DNA from: Bacteroidota bacterium
Lineage (GTDB): Bacteria; Bacteroidota; Rhodothermia; Rhodothermales; UBA10348
Length of the DNA stretch: 8,736 nt
Direction: 5' to 3'
NCBI GenBank assembly: GCA_027620595.1
Contig: JAQCDI010000089.1
Coordinates: 1 to 8,736, forward strand
Position numbers and translations under genes: made by a program. Below, one piece after another: positions 1-5,741 of the stretch (position 1 is the stretch's first letter; the number at the start of each line of letters is the position of its first letter). The notes below the pieces were generated by a model. That model saw only the letters and a list, made by a program, of their open reading frames with translations. It was not told the origin of the DNA and did no database searches.

Positions 1-1260
1 GCGGGCCGAAACCGCGTGGCGCCCGGCGAGAACATCTGGGTGGATGTGGATACCCTGATGACGCACGATGTCTGCGGGCCGCCCACGATCGGCATCTTCA
101 AGCGCGAGTTCGGCGAGACGGCCCGCGTCTGGGATCCGGACAAGCTGGTGATCCTGCCGGACCACTACATCTTCACCGAGGACCCGCACGCCCTGCGCAA
201 CATCGAAATCCTGCGGGCCTTCGCCAAGGAGCATGATCTGCAGCATTACTATGATGTAGGGACCTCGCGCTACAAAGGCGTGTGCCACATTGCCCTGGCC
301 GAAGAGGGGTTCAACCGTCCCGGTACCGTGCTTTTCGGCACCGACAGCCACTCCTGCACCTCCGGGGCGTTCGGCATGTTCTCTACGGGCGTCGGCAACA
401 CCGATGCGGCCCTCATCATGGGCACGGGCAAGATCTGGGTAAAAGTCCCCGAGACGATGCGCTTCGTCTTCGAGGGTGCCCTGCCACCGTGGCTCATGGC
501 GAAGGACCTGATCCTGAGCGTCATCGGGGATATCGGATTTGAAGGGGGCACGTACCGGACCCTGGAATTCGATGGGGAGGCGGTCTTCGACCTGTCCATG
601 GAAGAGCGCATGACGCTGACCAACATGGCCATCGAGGCCGGCGCAAAGAACGGGGTGATTGCGGCCGATCAGCGGACTGTGGAGTATGTCCAATCCCGGA
701 CCGACCGCCCGTTCGACCTTTTGTCTTCCGATGCCGATGCCCGCTACATATTCGAGAAGGTCTACGATGTGTCCACCATGGAGCCGGTCGTGGCCAAGCC
801 ACATCGCCCCGACAACCGGGCCACGGTTTCCGAGGTGGCGGGTACGAAGCTCGACCGGGCCTACATCGGCAGCTGTACCGGAGGCAAGTTCGAGGACTTC
901 CTGGCGGCAGCCCGCATCCTGGAAGGCGAGCGCGTGCAGGTGGACACCTTTGTGGTACCAGCCAGTACGGAAGTCTCGACCCAGCTCCGGGAACAGACTT
1001 CGAACGGCAAGACCCTGTGGCAGGTGTTCGTCGATGCCGGCTGCAAGATGGGGCATGCCTCCTGCGGTGCGTGCCTGGGTGGCCCCGTGGACACCTTCGG
1101 GCGAACCCATGGGACAGAGGTGGTCATCTCGACCACGAACCGGAATTTCCCTGGCCGCATGGGCTCCAAGCAATCGGCTGTCTACCTGGCCTCGCCCCTT
1201 ACCGTGGCCGCCTCCGCCATCCACGGCGTGATCACCGATCCCCGAACCGTTCTGGCCTGA
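1..1260 (+). CDS. leuC: 3-isopropylmalate dehydratase large subunit, 5'-partial
   Basis: This is the large (catalytic) subunit of isopropylmalate isomerase, an aconitase-family [4Fe-4S] enzyme that converts 2-isopropylmalate to 3-isopropylmalate in leucine biosynthesis. The frame is open from base 1, and the first residues (AGRNRVAPGE) already belong to the conserved N-terminal region. The real start therefore lies just before the window, and the GTG at 16 is not the start. About 419 codons are present, close to the usual 420-470. Counting from the GTG at 16, visible motifs are MTHDVCGP (15-22), FGTDSHSCTSGAFG (107-120), and the three cluster cysteines C287 (GSCTGG) and C350/C353 (CGACLGG). 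leuD follows after 8 bases, as expected for the two-subunit enzyme. Homoaconitase is a close relative and cannot be excluded from this subunit alone; the partner's substrate loop favours isopropylmalate. Confidence 0.93.
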   Translation, partial: AGRNRVAPGENIWVDVDTLMTHDVCGPPTIGIFKREFGETARVWDPDKLVILPDHYIFTEDPHALRNIEILRAFAKEHDLQHYYDVGTSRYKGVCHIALAEEGFNRPGTVLFGTDSHSCTSGAFGMFSTGVGNTDAALIMGTGKIWVKVPETMRFVFEGALPPWLMAKDLILSVIGDIGFEGGTYRTLEFDGEAVFDLSMEERMTLTNMAIEAGAKNGVIAADQRTVEYVQSRTDRPFDLLSSDADARYIFEKVYDVSTMEPVVAKPHRPDNRATVSEVAGTKLDRAYIGSCTGGKFEDFLAAARILEGERVQVDTFVVPASTEVSTQLREQTSNGKTLWQVFVDAGCKMGHASCGACLGGPVDTFGRTHGTEVVISTTNRNFPGRMGSKQSAVYLASPLTVAASAIHGVITDPRTVLA

Positions 1261-1268
1261 CGCTCCCC

Positions 1269-1829
1269 ATGAAAGATCGTATCGAAGGCCGTGCGTACGT
1301 ACTCGGCGACTCCATTGACACCGACCAGATCATCCCGGCTGCCCACCTGGTCTACAGCATGACCGAACCGGAGGAACGCCGGATGTACGGGCGCTATGCC
1401 TGTATCGGGGTGCCCAATGATCAGGCAGGACTCCCCGAAGGCGGCATCCCCCTGACAAAACAGGACGCGTGGAAGAGCGAGTTCACCGTGGTCATCGCCG
1501 GCTCGAACTTCGGCTGCGGCTCTTCGCGCGAGCATGCGCCCTTCGCCCTCCAGGAGGCGGGCATAGAGGCCGTCGTGGCCACGTCCTACGCCCGGATCTT
1601 CTACCGGAATGCCGTGGATGGTGGCTTCGTAGTGCCCTTCGAGTCGCAGGAGCGGCTCATTGACGTGATCCGCACCGGGGACCGGGTCGTGATCGACGTG
1701 CCGGCGGGTACGCTGACCCACGAGCCCACGGGGGAGACGCATCTGCTGCACCCCTTGGGCGATGTGGCCGGCATCCTGCGGGCCGGCAACGTATTCGAGT
1801 ATGCCCGTCAGGCGGGTTTCATCCGCTGA
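1269..1829 (+). CDS. leuD: 3-isopropylmalate dehydratase small subunit
   Basis: This is the small swivel-domain subunit (186 aa) that closes over the active site of LeuC. The ATG at 1269 gives the family start MKDRIEGRAYVLGDSIDTDQ; the open frame runs further upstream but only through leuC shadow sequence. Visible motifs are DSIDTDQIIPAA (14-25) and GSNFGCGSSREHAPFAL (78-94), the classic small-subunit signature. The specificity loop after IIPAA reads HLVY (26-29). This resembles the YLVY/YLVM loop recalled for isopropylmalate isomerases and not the YLRT of homoaconitases, so leucine biosynthesis is favoured. No clear Shine-Dalgarno is seen in the 8-base gap after leuC. The length is within the family range of 160-200 aa. 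Confidence 0.93.
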   Translation: MKDRIEGRAYVLGDSIDTDQIIPAAHLVYSMTEPEERRMYGRYACIGVPNDQAGLPEGGIPLTKQDAWKSEFTVVIAGSNFGCGSSREHAPFALQEAGIEAVVATSYARIFYRNAVDGGFVVPFESQERLIDVIRTGDRVVIDVPAGTLTHEPTGETHLLHPLGDVAGILRAGNVFEYARQAGFIR

Positions 1830-1838
1830 TCCGGATCG

Positions 1839-2177
1839 ATGGCCAAACGACCCCTGCTGCTGACCCGTGCCGACGAAATGCTGTTGGTGTGCATCCTCGT
1901 GCTCGCGGAGGAGGCGTTCAGCACGACCATCAAGCAGGAGATGTATCGGCGCGTGCGCAAGCGCATCTCGGTCGGTACGCTCTGGGTGGCGCTCGACCAA
2001 CTTGCCGCCCGGGGGCTGGTCACGAAGGAAGCCCGCAAGAACCCCGACCGGAAGGGCGGACGTCCGCGTGTCTACTATGCCCTGACGACCCTGGGTCGGA
2101 ATTCCCTGAAGAAGACCCGAGAGCTGCAGGAGCGGCTGTGGAAAGGAGTCACCCCCGATCCGACGGGCGGGGAGTGA
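1839..2177 (+). CDS. PadR-like winged-helix transcriptional regulator
   Basis: A 112-aa cytoplasmic protein with the layout of a minimal PadR-family winged helix. Helix 1 covers about 10-24 (TRADEMLLVCILVLAEE). The recognition-helix region is ISVGTLWVALDQLAARGLV (43-61), matching the family pattern in which a GTLY-type helix precedes a leucine-rich segment. The basic wing (KNPDRKGGRPRVYYALTTLG, 67-86) is followed by a C-terminal helix (87-102) that usually serves for dimerisation. It starts 9 bases after the leuD stop and is probably co-transcribed with leuCD, without a visible Shine-Dalgarno. The ligand and targets are unknown. Its place between leuD and the arg leader raises the possibility of local control, but nothing in the sequence proves it. 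In related lineages such small PadR proteins often sit beside membrane permeases; none is visible here. Confidence 0.8.
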   Translation: MAKRPLLLTRADEMLLVCILVLAEEAFSTTIKQEMYRRVRKRISVGTLWVALDQLAARGLVTKEARKNPDRKGGRPRVYYALTTLGRNSLKKTRELQERLWKGVTPDPTGGE

Positions 2178-2224
2178 GGGATCACGGTTCGACCGTATCC
2201 CGAATCATGAAGGATTCGTGGTGT

Positions 2225-2257
2225 GTTGATCGATTCCGGACATCTTCCGTATGTTTG
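2225..2257 (+). promoter_or_regulatory. Candidate promoter for the arg leader
   Basis: TATGTTTG at 2250-2257 matches the Bacteroidota -7 consensus TAnnTTTG exactly. A GTTG at 2225-2228, 21 bases upstream, approximates the -33 TTTG box. The same stretch can be read as a weak sigma70 promoter: TTGATC at 2226-2231, an 18-base spacer and TATGTT at 2250-2255. Both readings predict transcription starting near 2262-2264, which would make the arg leader about 190 bases long. If this promoter is used, the ATG at 2207 lies outside the transcript and the leader peptide would have to start at or near the GTG at 2264. No experimental support is available. Confidence 0.45.
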
Positions 2258-2263
2258 TCAACT

Positions 2264-2368
2264 GTGGAAAGCATTGTAAACACACCGCTGCAGTACCGTC
2301 GGCCTGACCGACGAGTCCGATCGTCGAATCGATCCGGACTGGGCCCACGTGCACGTGCAATGCGCTAG
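2264..2368 (+). CDS. Arginine-rich leader peptide (candidate)
   Basis: This is a short frame ending at TAG 2366-2368, 30 bases before the terminator hairpin. From the GTG at 2264 it encodes 34 aa; the same frame extends to an ATG at 2207 (53 aa). The start depends on where the transcript begins: the promoter candidate puts the start site at or near 2264, which would make a leaderless GTG start. Nine of the last 23 residues are Arg, with core QYRRPDRRVRSSNR. Arg codons are at 2297 and 2300 (CGT CGG), 2309 and 2312 (CGA CGA), 2318, 2330, 2348, 2354 and 2363. CGA makes up four of these nine, whereas all 24 Arg codons of argG are CGC or CGG. The tandem Arg codons lie inside hairpins A and B. The peptide is probably a translation sensor with no function as a protein. 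A chance GC-rich frame is the alternative. Confidence 0.6.
   Translation: MESIVNTPLQYRRPDRRVRSSNRSGLGPRARAMR
2297..2313 (+). other. Leader hairpin A over tandem Arg codons
   Basis: CGTCGG (2297-2302) pairs with CCGACG (2308-2313), a perfect 6-bp stem with the 5-base loop CCTGA. The 5' arm is exactly the two Arg codons CGT CGG of the leader frame. The 3' arm, extended to GACCGACG (2306-2313), is perfectly complementary to CGTCGGTC (2401-2408) in the ascending arm of the terminator, so A and that antiterminator pairing exclude each other. Confidence 0.65.
2314..2340 (+). other. Leader hairpin B (candidate protector stem)
   Basis: AGTCCGATCG (2314-2323) pairs with 2330-2340 over 10 bp, with a single bulged C at 2335 and the loop TCGAAT. 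It abuts hairpin A directly, so the two could stack. The 3' arm GATCCGGAC (2331-2339) can instead pair with GTCCGGGATC (2410-2419) in the loop and descending arm of the terminator, with G2414 bulged. A ribosome stalled on the Arg codons at 2297-2318 would cover the 5' arm and free this strand, the arrangement expected of a protector/antiterminator switch. Confidence 0.62.
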
Positions 2369-2398
2369 TACTGACCTGCCAGTACGTCCAAGCTTGCC

Positions 2399-2433
2399 AG
2401 CGTCGGTCCGTCCGGGATCGACGCTTTTTTTTT
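2399..2433 (+). terminator. Intrinsic terminator in the argG leader
   Basis: AGCGTCGGTCC (2399-2409) pairs with GGGATCGACGCT-side bases 2415-2425 over 11 bp (one G-U at 2406/2418), closing a 5-base loop GTCCG. It is followed at once by a run of nine Ts (2425-2433, the first T closing the stem). It points toward argG and ends 22 bases before the argG ATG. That gap is too short for an ordinary promoter, and none is seen in it, so argG transcription must read through this element. It could also stop leader-independent read-through from the leuCD-padR unit. Its mutual exclusion with upstream pairings makes regulated termination the best reading. Confidence 0.85.
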
Positions 2434-2455
2434 GCATTCAGTCCAATCAGTGCCC

Positions 2456-3658
2456 ATGTCCATCATCGTCGCGTTCAGTGGAGGTCTCGACACCTCGTTC
2501 TGCGTCCCCTTCCTGCGGGAACAGCACGGGTGTGACATCCACACGGTCACCGTCAACACCGGGGGGATTTCACCGGAAGAAGCCGTGGCCATCGAGGAAC
2601 GGAGCAAGGAACTCGGCGCCGTAAGCCACCAGTTGGTGGACGGCCGCACCGACCTGTTCCAGCGCTCCCTGCAGTATCTCATCAAGGGCAACGTCCTGCG
2701 CGGCGACCTGTATCCGCTCTGTGTGGGTCCGGATCGCGTCGTGCAGGCTGCAGCCCTCGTGGACACGGCCAAGCGCATGGGCATCCGCACCGTTGCGCAC
2801 GGCAGCACCGGCGCCGGGAACGACCAGATCCGCTTTGATGTGGCCCTTTCGGTCCTCGGCGGGGACCTCGAAGTCCTGACGCCCATCCGCGATGGCAACC
2901 TGAGCCGCGCGTTCACTTCGAACTGGCTCAAGGAGCGGGGTATTGCGGTGTCGGCTTCCACCACGACCTATTCGATCAATACGGGGTTGTGGGGCACCAC
3001 GGTCGGCGGAAAGGAAACGCTCGGCACCGAGCTTTCGCTGCCCGATGAGGCATGGCCCACCGTATCGCCGGCCCAGGCTCCCGATCAGGCGTTGACCCTG
3101 CGGATCGGTTTCGACAAGGGCGTCCCGGTTTCGATCGACGGCAAGGCCATGGATCCCGTGGCGGTCATCGAGCACCTCAATGCCGTCGGCGAGGATCACG
3201 CCATCGGCCGGGCCATCCATGTCGGAGATACGATCCTCGGCATCAAGGGCCGGGTCGGGTTCCAGGCACCGGCCGCCGCCATCCTGATCCCGGCCCACCG
3301 GGAGCTGGAGAAGATCGTACTCTCGCGCTGGCAGCAGTACCACAAGGCCCAACTCGGGGATTTCTACGGGATGCTGCTGCACGAGGCCCAGTACTTTGAT
3401 CCCATCATGCGGGACCTCGAAGCATTCTTCAACTCCTCGCAGGAAACCGTGACCGGAACCGTGGATGTCCGGCTGTTCAAGGGGAGCGTCTCCGTTCTCG
3501 GTTGCGCCTCACCGTTCTCCCTGTTCGACACCGGCGTGGCCACGTACGGTGAAACCAATGATCTGTGGGATGGACGGGATGCCCGCGGTTTCGCACGCAT
3601 CCTTGGCGTCCAGTCCCTGCTCACCCATCGCGTGCGCGCATCCCAGGAAGGCAAATGA
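2456..3658 (+). CDS. argG: Argininosuccinate synthase
   Basis: A 400-aa cytoplasmic enzyme that condenses citrulline and aspartate with ATP to argininosuccinate, the penultimate step of arginine synthesis. The N-type ATP-pyrophosphatase P-loop AFSGGLDTS is at 6-14. The conserved nucleotide/citrulline-binding segment AHGSTGAGNDQIRFD is at 114-128, and YSINTGLWG (172-180), IKGRVGF (263-269) and HRELEKIVLS (281-290) follow in the usual order. The ATG at 2456 is chosen because the family begins a few residues before the P-loop. The TTG at 2432 would add eight residues that match nothing and would begin inside the T tract. No Shine-Dalgarno is evident. It is the first gene after the attenuator-like leader, and its stop overlaps the start of the next gene (ATGA), which suggests translational coupling. 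Length is normal for the family. Confidence 0.96.
   Translation: MSIIVAFSGGLDTSFCVPFLREQHGCDIHTVTVNTGGISPEEAVAIEERSKELGAVSHQLVDGRTDLFQRSLQYLIKGNVLRGDLYPLCVGPDRVVQAAALVDTAKRMGIRTVAHGSTGAGNDQIRFDVALSVLGGDLEVLTPIRDGNLSRAFTSNWLKERGIAVSASTTTYSINTGLWGTTVGGKETLGTELSLPDEAWPTVSPAQAPDQALTLRIGFDKGVPVSIDGKAMDPVAVIEHLNAVGEDHAIGRAIHVGDTILGIKGRVGFQAPAAAILIPAHRELEKIVLSRWQQYHKAQLGDFYGMLLHEAQYFDPIMRDLEAFFNSSQETVTGTVDVRLFKGSVSVLGCASPFSLFDTGVATYGETNDLWDGRDARGFARILGVQSLLTHRVRASQEGK
3644..3651 (+). promoter_or_regulatory. Strong Shine-Dalgarno for the P-loop gene
   Basis: CAGGAAGG lies just ahead of the ATG at 3655, inside the last codons of argG. It is the only clear Shine-Dalgarno at a start in this window. It supports 3655 as the start and not the in-frame ATG at 3565, whose extra 30 residues are argG shadow sequence. 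Confidence 0.6.
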
Positions 3659-4716
3659 ATACGACCCAGGTAACCTACGTATCGTCCACCGCCGCGAAGA
3701 CCGGCCTCGTCCGCGACGTCACGATCAGTGACTACATCGTGGCCCAGGAAGGGTACTGCATCGTGGTCGAGGCCCTCGAATCGAAGGCCGTCTACAACCA
3801 GATTGAATGCGCCGACGGGGAATTCCGCACCATTGCCAAGGGCGACGTATTCGTCGGCGTCCTGGGTGAGCGGCGCGCCCTCAAAGGCTACTCAGGTGTC
3901 GTGCCCCGTGTAGCCTTGCCGGGCGATACGCTCAACGTGCTCAACATGGGCGGCATCATCGGCAACTGCGTCAGCGATCACCCGGACCTGGGCCCGGCCC
4001 TGAAGGTCAAGGTCATTGGCGCGGCCATGGTCAAGAAGGATGACATGTGGGTGCACGCCCGCCTGCAGGATCATGCGCTGCTTCCCGTGGACTCGCTCAA
4101 GGAATCCGTGCCGCTGATTTTCATCTCGGGAACGGCCATGAACACCGGAAAGACGTGGGCCGCCTGTGAACTGGTGCAGCGCCTGACGCGCAAGGGATAC
4201 CGGGTGGCCGCTGCCAAGGCCACGGGTGCCTCGCTCATGCGCGACGTACAGCTCATCAAACGCCACGGCGCGGTCGAGATTGCCACGTTCACCGACACCG
4301 GTGTGGTCTGCTCGACGAACAAGGCCATGGCTCCGGCCGTCAAGGGGATCATCAAGCACCTCAATGACACGGCGCAGCTCGATGCCATCGTGATCGAGCT
4401 CGGAGACGGGATCATCGGCTATTACGGGGTGGATGAGCTCTTGCAGGACAAGGAGTTGCAGAAATTTGCCGTGGCGCATGTCGTGGCTGCCGTGGACCTG
4501 GCGGGCGTCTGGGCCGTACAGCAGCTGTTCAAGGACCGTTACCACGCCGAGATCACGGTCGTCACGGGTCCCGTGACCGACAACGGTGTCGGTAAACAGT
4601 ACATTGAGCAGGTCATGGGCATCACGGCGCTCAATGCGCGTGAGGACCCCAACGATATGGGCGACAAAGTGGCCTCGAAACTGCCTCCGCCGAAGAATCC
4701 CGAAGCTGTCGCATGA
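3655..4716 (+). CDS. Unassigned P-loop ATPase-like protein of the arg operon (BioD/DUF1611-like)
   Basis: A 353-aa predicted soluble protein with no clear transmembrane segment or signal peptide; I cannot assign a function. Residues 1-150 look beta-rich, with a conserved-looking segment at 63-106 (GDVFVGVLGERRALKG, later NMGGIIGNC). Residues 154-340 form a nucleotide-binding domain. The P-loop is GTAMNTGKT (159-167), with five residues between the glycines as in dethiobiotin synthetase (GTDTEVGKT) and DUF1611 proteins (GTDCAVGK). KATGASLMRD (188-197) follows, then a Walker-B-like AIVIELGDGIIG (244-255) and VVTGPVTDNGVG (302-313). The gene overlaps both argG and argC by ATGA junctions, which ties it to arginine synthesis. 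Recalled work assigns a DUF1611 protein (DgcN) D-glutamate N-acetyltransferase activity. Glutamate N-acylation is therefore one idea for this protein, but the homology is distant and the first 150 residues do not obviously match DUF1611. Regulatory or chaperone roles remain possible. Confidence 0.7.
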   Translation: MNTTQVTYVSSTAAKTGLVRDVTISDYIVAQEGYCIVVEALESKAVYNQIECADGEFRTIAKGDVFVGVLGERRALKGYSGVVPRVALPGDTLNVLNMGGIIGNCVSDHPDLGPALKVKVIGAAMVKKDDMWVHARLQDHALLPVDSLKESVPLIFISGTAMNTGKTWAACELVQRLTRKGYRVAAAKATGASLMRDVQLIKRHGAVEIATFTDTGVVCSTNKAMAPAVKGIIKHLNDTAQLDAIVIELGDGIIGYYGVDELLQDKELQKFAVAHVVAAVDLAGVWAVQQLFKDRYHAEITVVTGPVTDNGVGKQYIEQVMGITALNAREDPNDMGDKVASKLPPPKNPEAVA

Positions 4717-5696
4717 AACGCGCTGCCGTACTGCACGCCGCCGGATACGTCGGGCGATCCCTGATCGATTGCCTCCTGGTGCATCCCCAGCTGGATCTCG
4801 TGGCCGCCACGAGCCGCTCCTTCGCGGGCAAGCCGCTCGGAGCGGCCCACCCGCCGCATACCGGTCGCACCGGCCTCGTCTTTTCGGAGACCCTTTCCGA
4901 TCCGACCAATCTGGATGTGGTCTTCGTGGCGGCGGGTCACGGACAGGGAGCCGCCGCCACGGGCGAGCTCCGGGACCAGGGCTACACGGGTCTGGTGATC
5001 GACATGAGCGCTGACTTCCGGTTGCCCGATCCGGCCGCCTATGAGGCCCGCTACGGGGCCCCACACCCGCGTCCGGACCTGCTCGCGGGAGCCTGGTACG
5101 GTCTGCCCGAGATCACGGGTCCGCCACCTGCCGGGACGACGCTGATTGCCAATCCGGGCTGCTTCGCATCGGCAGTATCCCTTGCGCTGCATCCGTTTGC
5201 GGGTGTGGAAGGATTCCACTTCCACGTCACGGCCGTCACCGGGGCTTCGGGCTCCGGCGCGCTGCCCTCGGCCACGACCCATTTCCCGGACCGAGATGGC
5301 AACATGCGGGCCTACAAGGTTTTCGGGCATCAGCACGAAGCCGAGATCGACCGCATGGCGCCCGGCCTGCCGTACGCCTTCGTTCCCGTTTCCGGTCCGT
5401 GGACGGCCGGCATCTGGGGCACGGCGCAGTCCATCGTGCCTGCCGGGGTTGACGTCTCTGCACTCTTCGAGGCGTGCTATGCCGACAAACCCCTGATCCG
5501 GCTCTGGCCGGGTCAGCTCCCCGAACTGCGCTGGAGTGTGGGTTCGCCCTTTACCGATATCGGATGGAAACAGAGCTCAGACCGGCTTGTGGTCGGCTTT
5601 GCCCTGGACAACCTGATGAAAGGCGCGGCCTCGCAGGCCATCCAGAACGCCAATCTTGCCTTTGACTGGCCGGAAACCACCGGCCTGTTGCCTTGA
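4713..5696 (+). CDS. argC: N-acyl-gamma-glutamyl-phosphate reductase
   Basis: A 327-aa NADP-dependent reductase that converts N-acetyl- (or here possibly N-succinyl-) glutamyl phosphate to the semialdehyde, the third step of arginine synthesis. The N-terminal Rossmann fold begins AAVLHAAGYVG (4-14). The catalytic cysteine is C150 in NPGCFAS, and VTGASGSGALPS (175-186) follows. GHQHEAEI (205-212) contributes the catalytic histidine. The C-terminal family signature is DNLMKGAASQAIQNANL (299-315). Length agrees with the usual 310-350. The start overlaps the stop of the P-loop gene (ATGA). The first glycine of the usual GxxGxxG nucleotide motif is replaced by H8. The acyl group on the substrate cannot be read from this protein; it is inferred from the transcarbamylase downstream. 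Confidence 0.94.
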   Translation: MKRAAVLHAAGYVGRSLIDCLLVHPQLDLVAATSRSFAGKPLGAAHPPHTGRTGLVFSETLSDPTNLDVVFVAAGHGQGAAATGELRDQGYTGLVIDMSADFRLPDPAAYEARYGAPHPRPDLLAGAWYGLPEITGPPPAGTTLIANPGCFASAVSLALHPFAGVEGFHFHVTAVTGASGSGALPSATTHFPDRDGNMRAYKVFGHQHEAEIDRMAPGLPYAFVPVSGPWTAGIWGTAQSIVPAGVDVSALFEACYADKPLIRLWPGQLPELRWSVGSPFTDIGWKQSSDRLVVGFALDNLMKGAASQAIQNANLAFDWPETTGLLP

Positions 5697-5741
5697 CCTT
5701 CTTGCCCTGAAATCCAATCCTGACCTGAGACCGACACGACG

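Larger units (their letters stand above)
2178..2455 (+). promoter_or_regulatory. Arg operon leader region (candidate arginine attenuator)
   Basis: This 278-base stretch between the PadR-like gene and argG is not empty. In order it holds a promoter candidate (2225-2257), an arginine-rich short reading frame ending at 2368, hairpin A (2297-2313), hairpin B (2314-2340), a small hairpin C (GTACTG 2368-2373 with CAGTAC 2380-2385, including the last base of the leader stop codon), and a strong intrinsic terminator (2399-2433). Parts of A and B are complementary to parts of the terminator: 2306-2313 pairs with 2401-2408 over 8 bp, and 2331-2339 pairs with 2410-2419 over 9 bp with one bulged G. The proposed logic is that a ribosome stalled at arginine codons hides the 5' arms of A and B, frees an arm to pair with the terminator, and lets polymerase reach argG. 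With arginine in supply the terminator forms. The base pairing is seen in the sequence; the mechanism is inferred. Confidence 0.72.

Noticed and set aside
2201..2218. Inverted repeat CGAATC/GATTCG as a terminator for the leuCD-padR unit
   Set aside because: Only 6 bp and no T tract follows. The ATG at 2207 sits exactly in its loop, which could matter only if that start is transcribed.
2346..2357. 12-base palindrome CACGTGCACGTG as an operator
   Set aside because: It lies well downstream of the predicted start site inside the leader frame (codons for P-R-A-R), and I know of no matching regulator; a chance product of GC-rich Arg codons is enough to explain it.
2178..2455. ArgR operator (ARG box) before argG
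   Set aside because: No pair of AT-rich half sites resembling TGAAT/ATTCA with proper spacing was found by eye, and no argR gene is in the window.
2432..2455. Upstream TTG start for argG
   Set aside because: It would begin inside the terminator T tract and add eight residues that are not part of the family; the ATG at 2456 fits the conserved N-terminus.
3565..3654. Upstream ATG start for the P-loop gene
   Set aside because: The extra 30 residues are Arg/Pro-rich argG shadow sequence, while a good Shine-Dalgarno precedes the ATG at 3655.
3892..5064. Antisense open frame of 390 codons opposite the P-loop gene and argC
   Set aside because: Shadow of two genes with clear motifs on the + strand; no family features in the antisense product.
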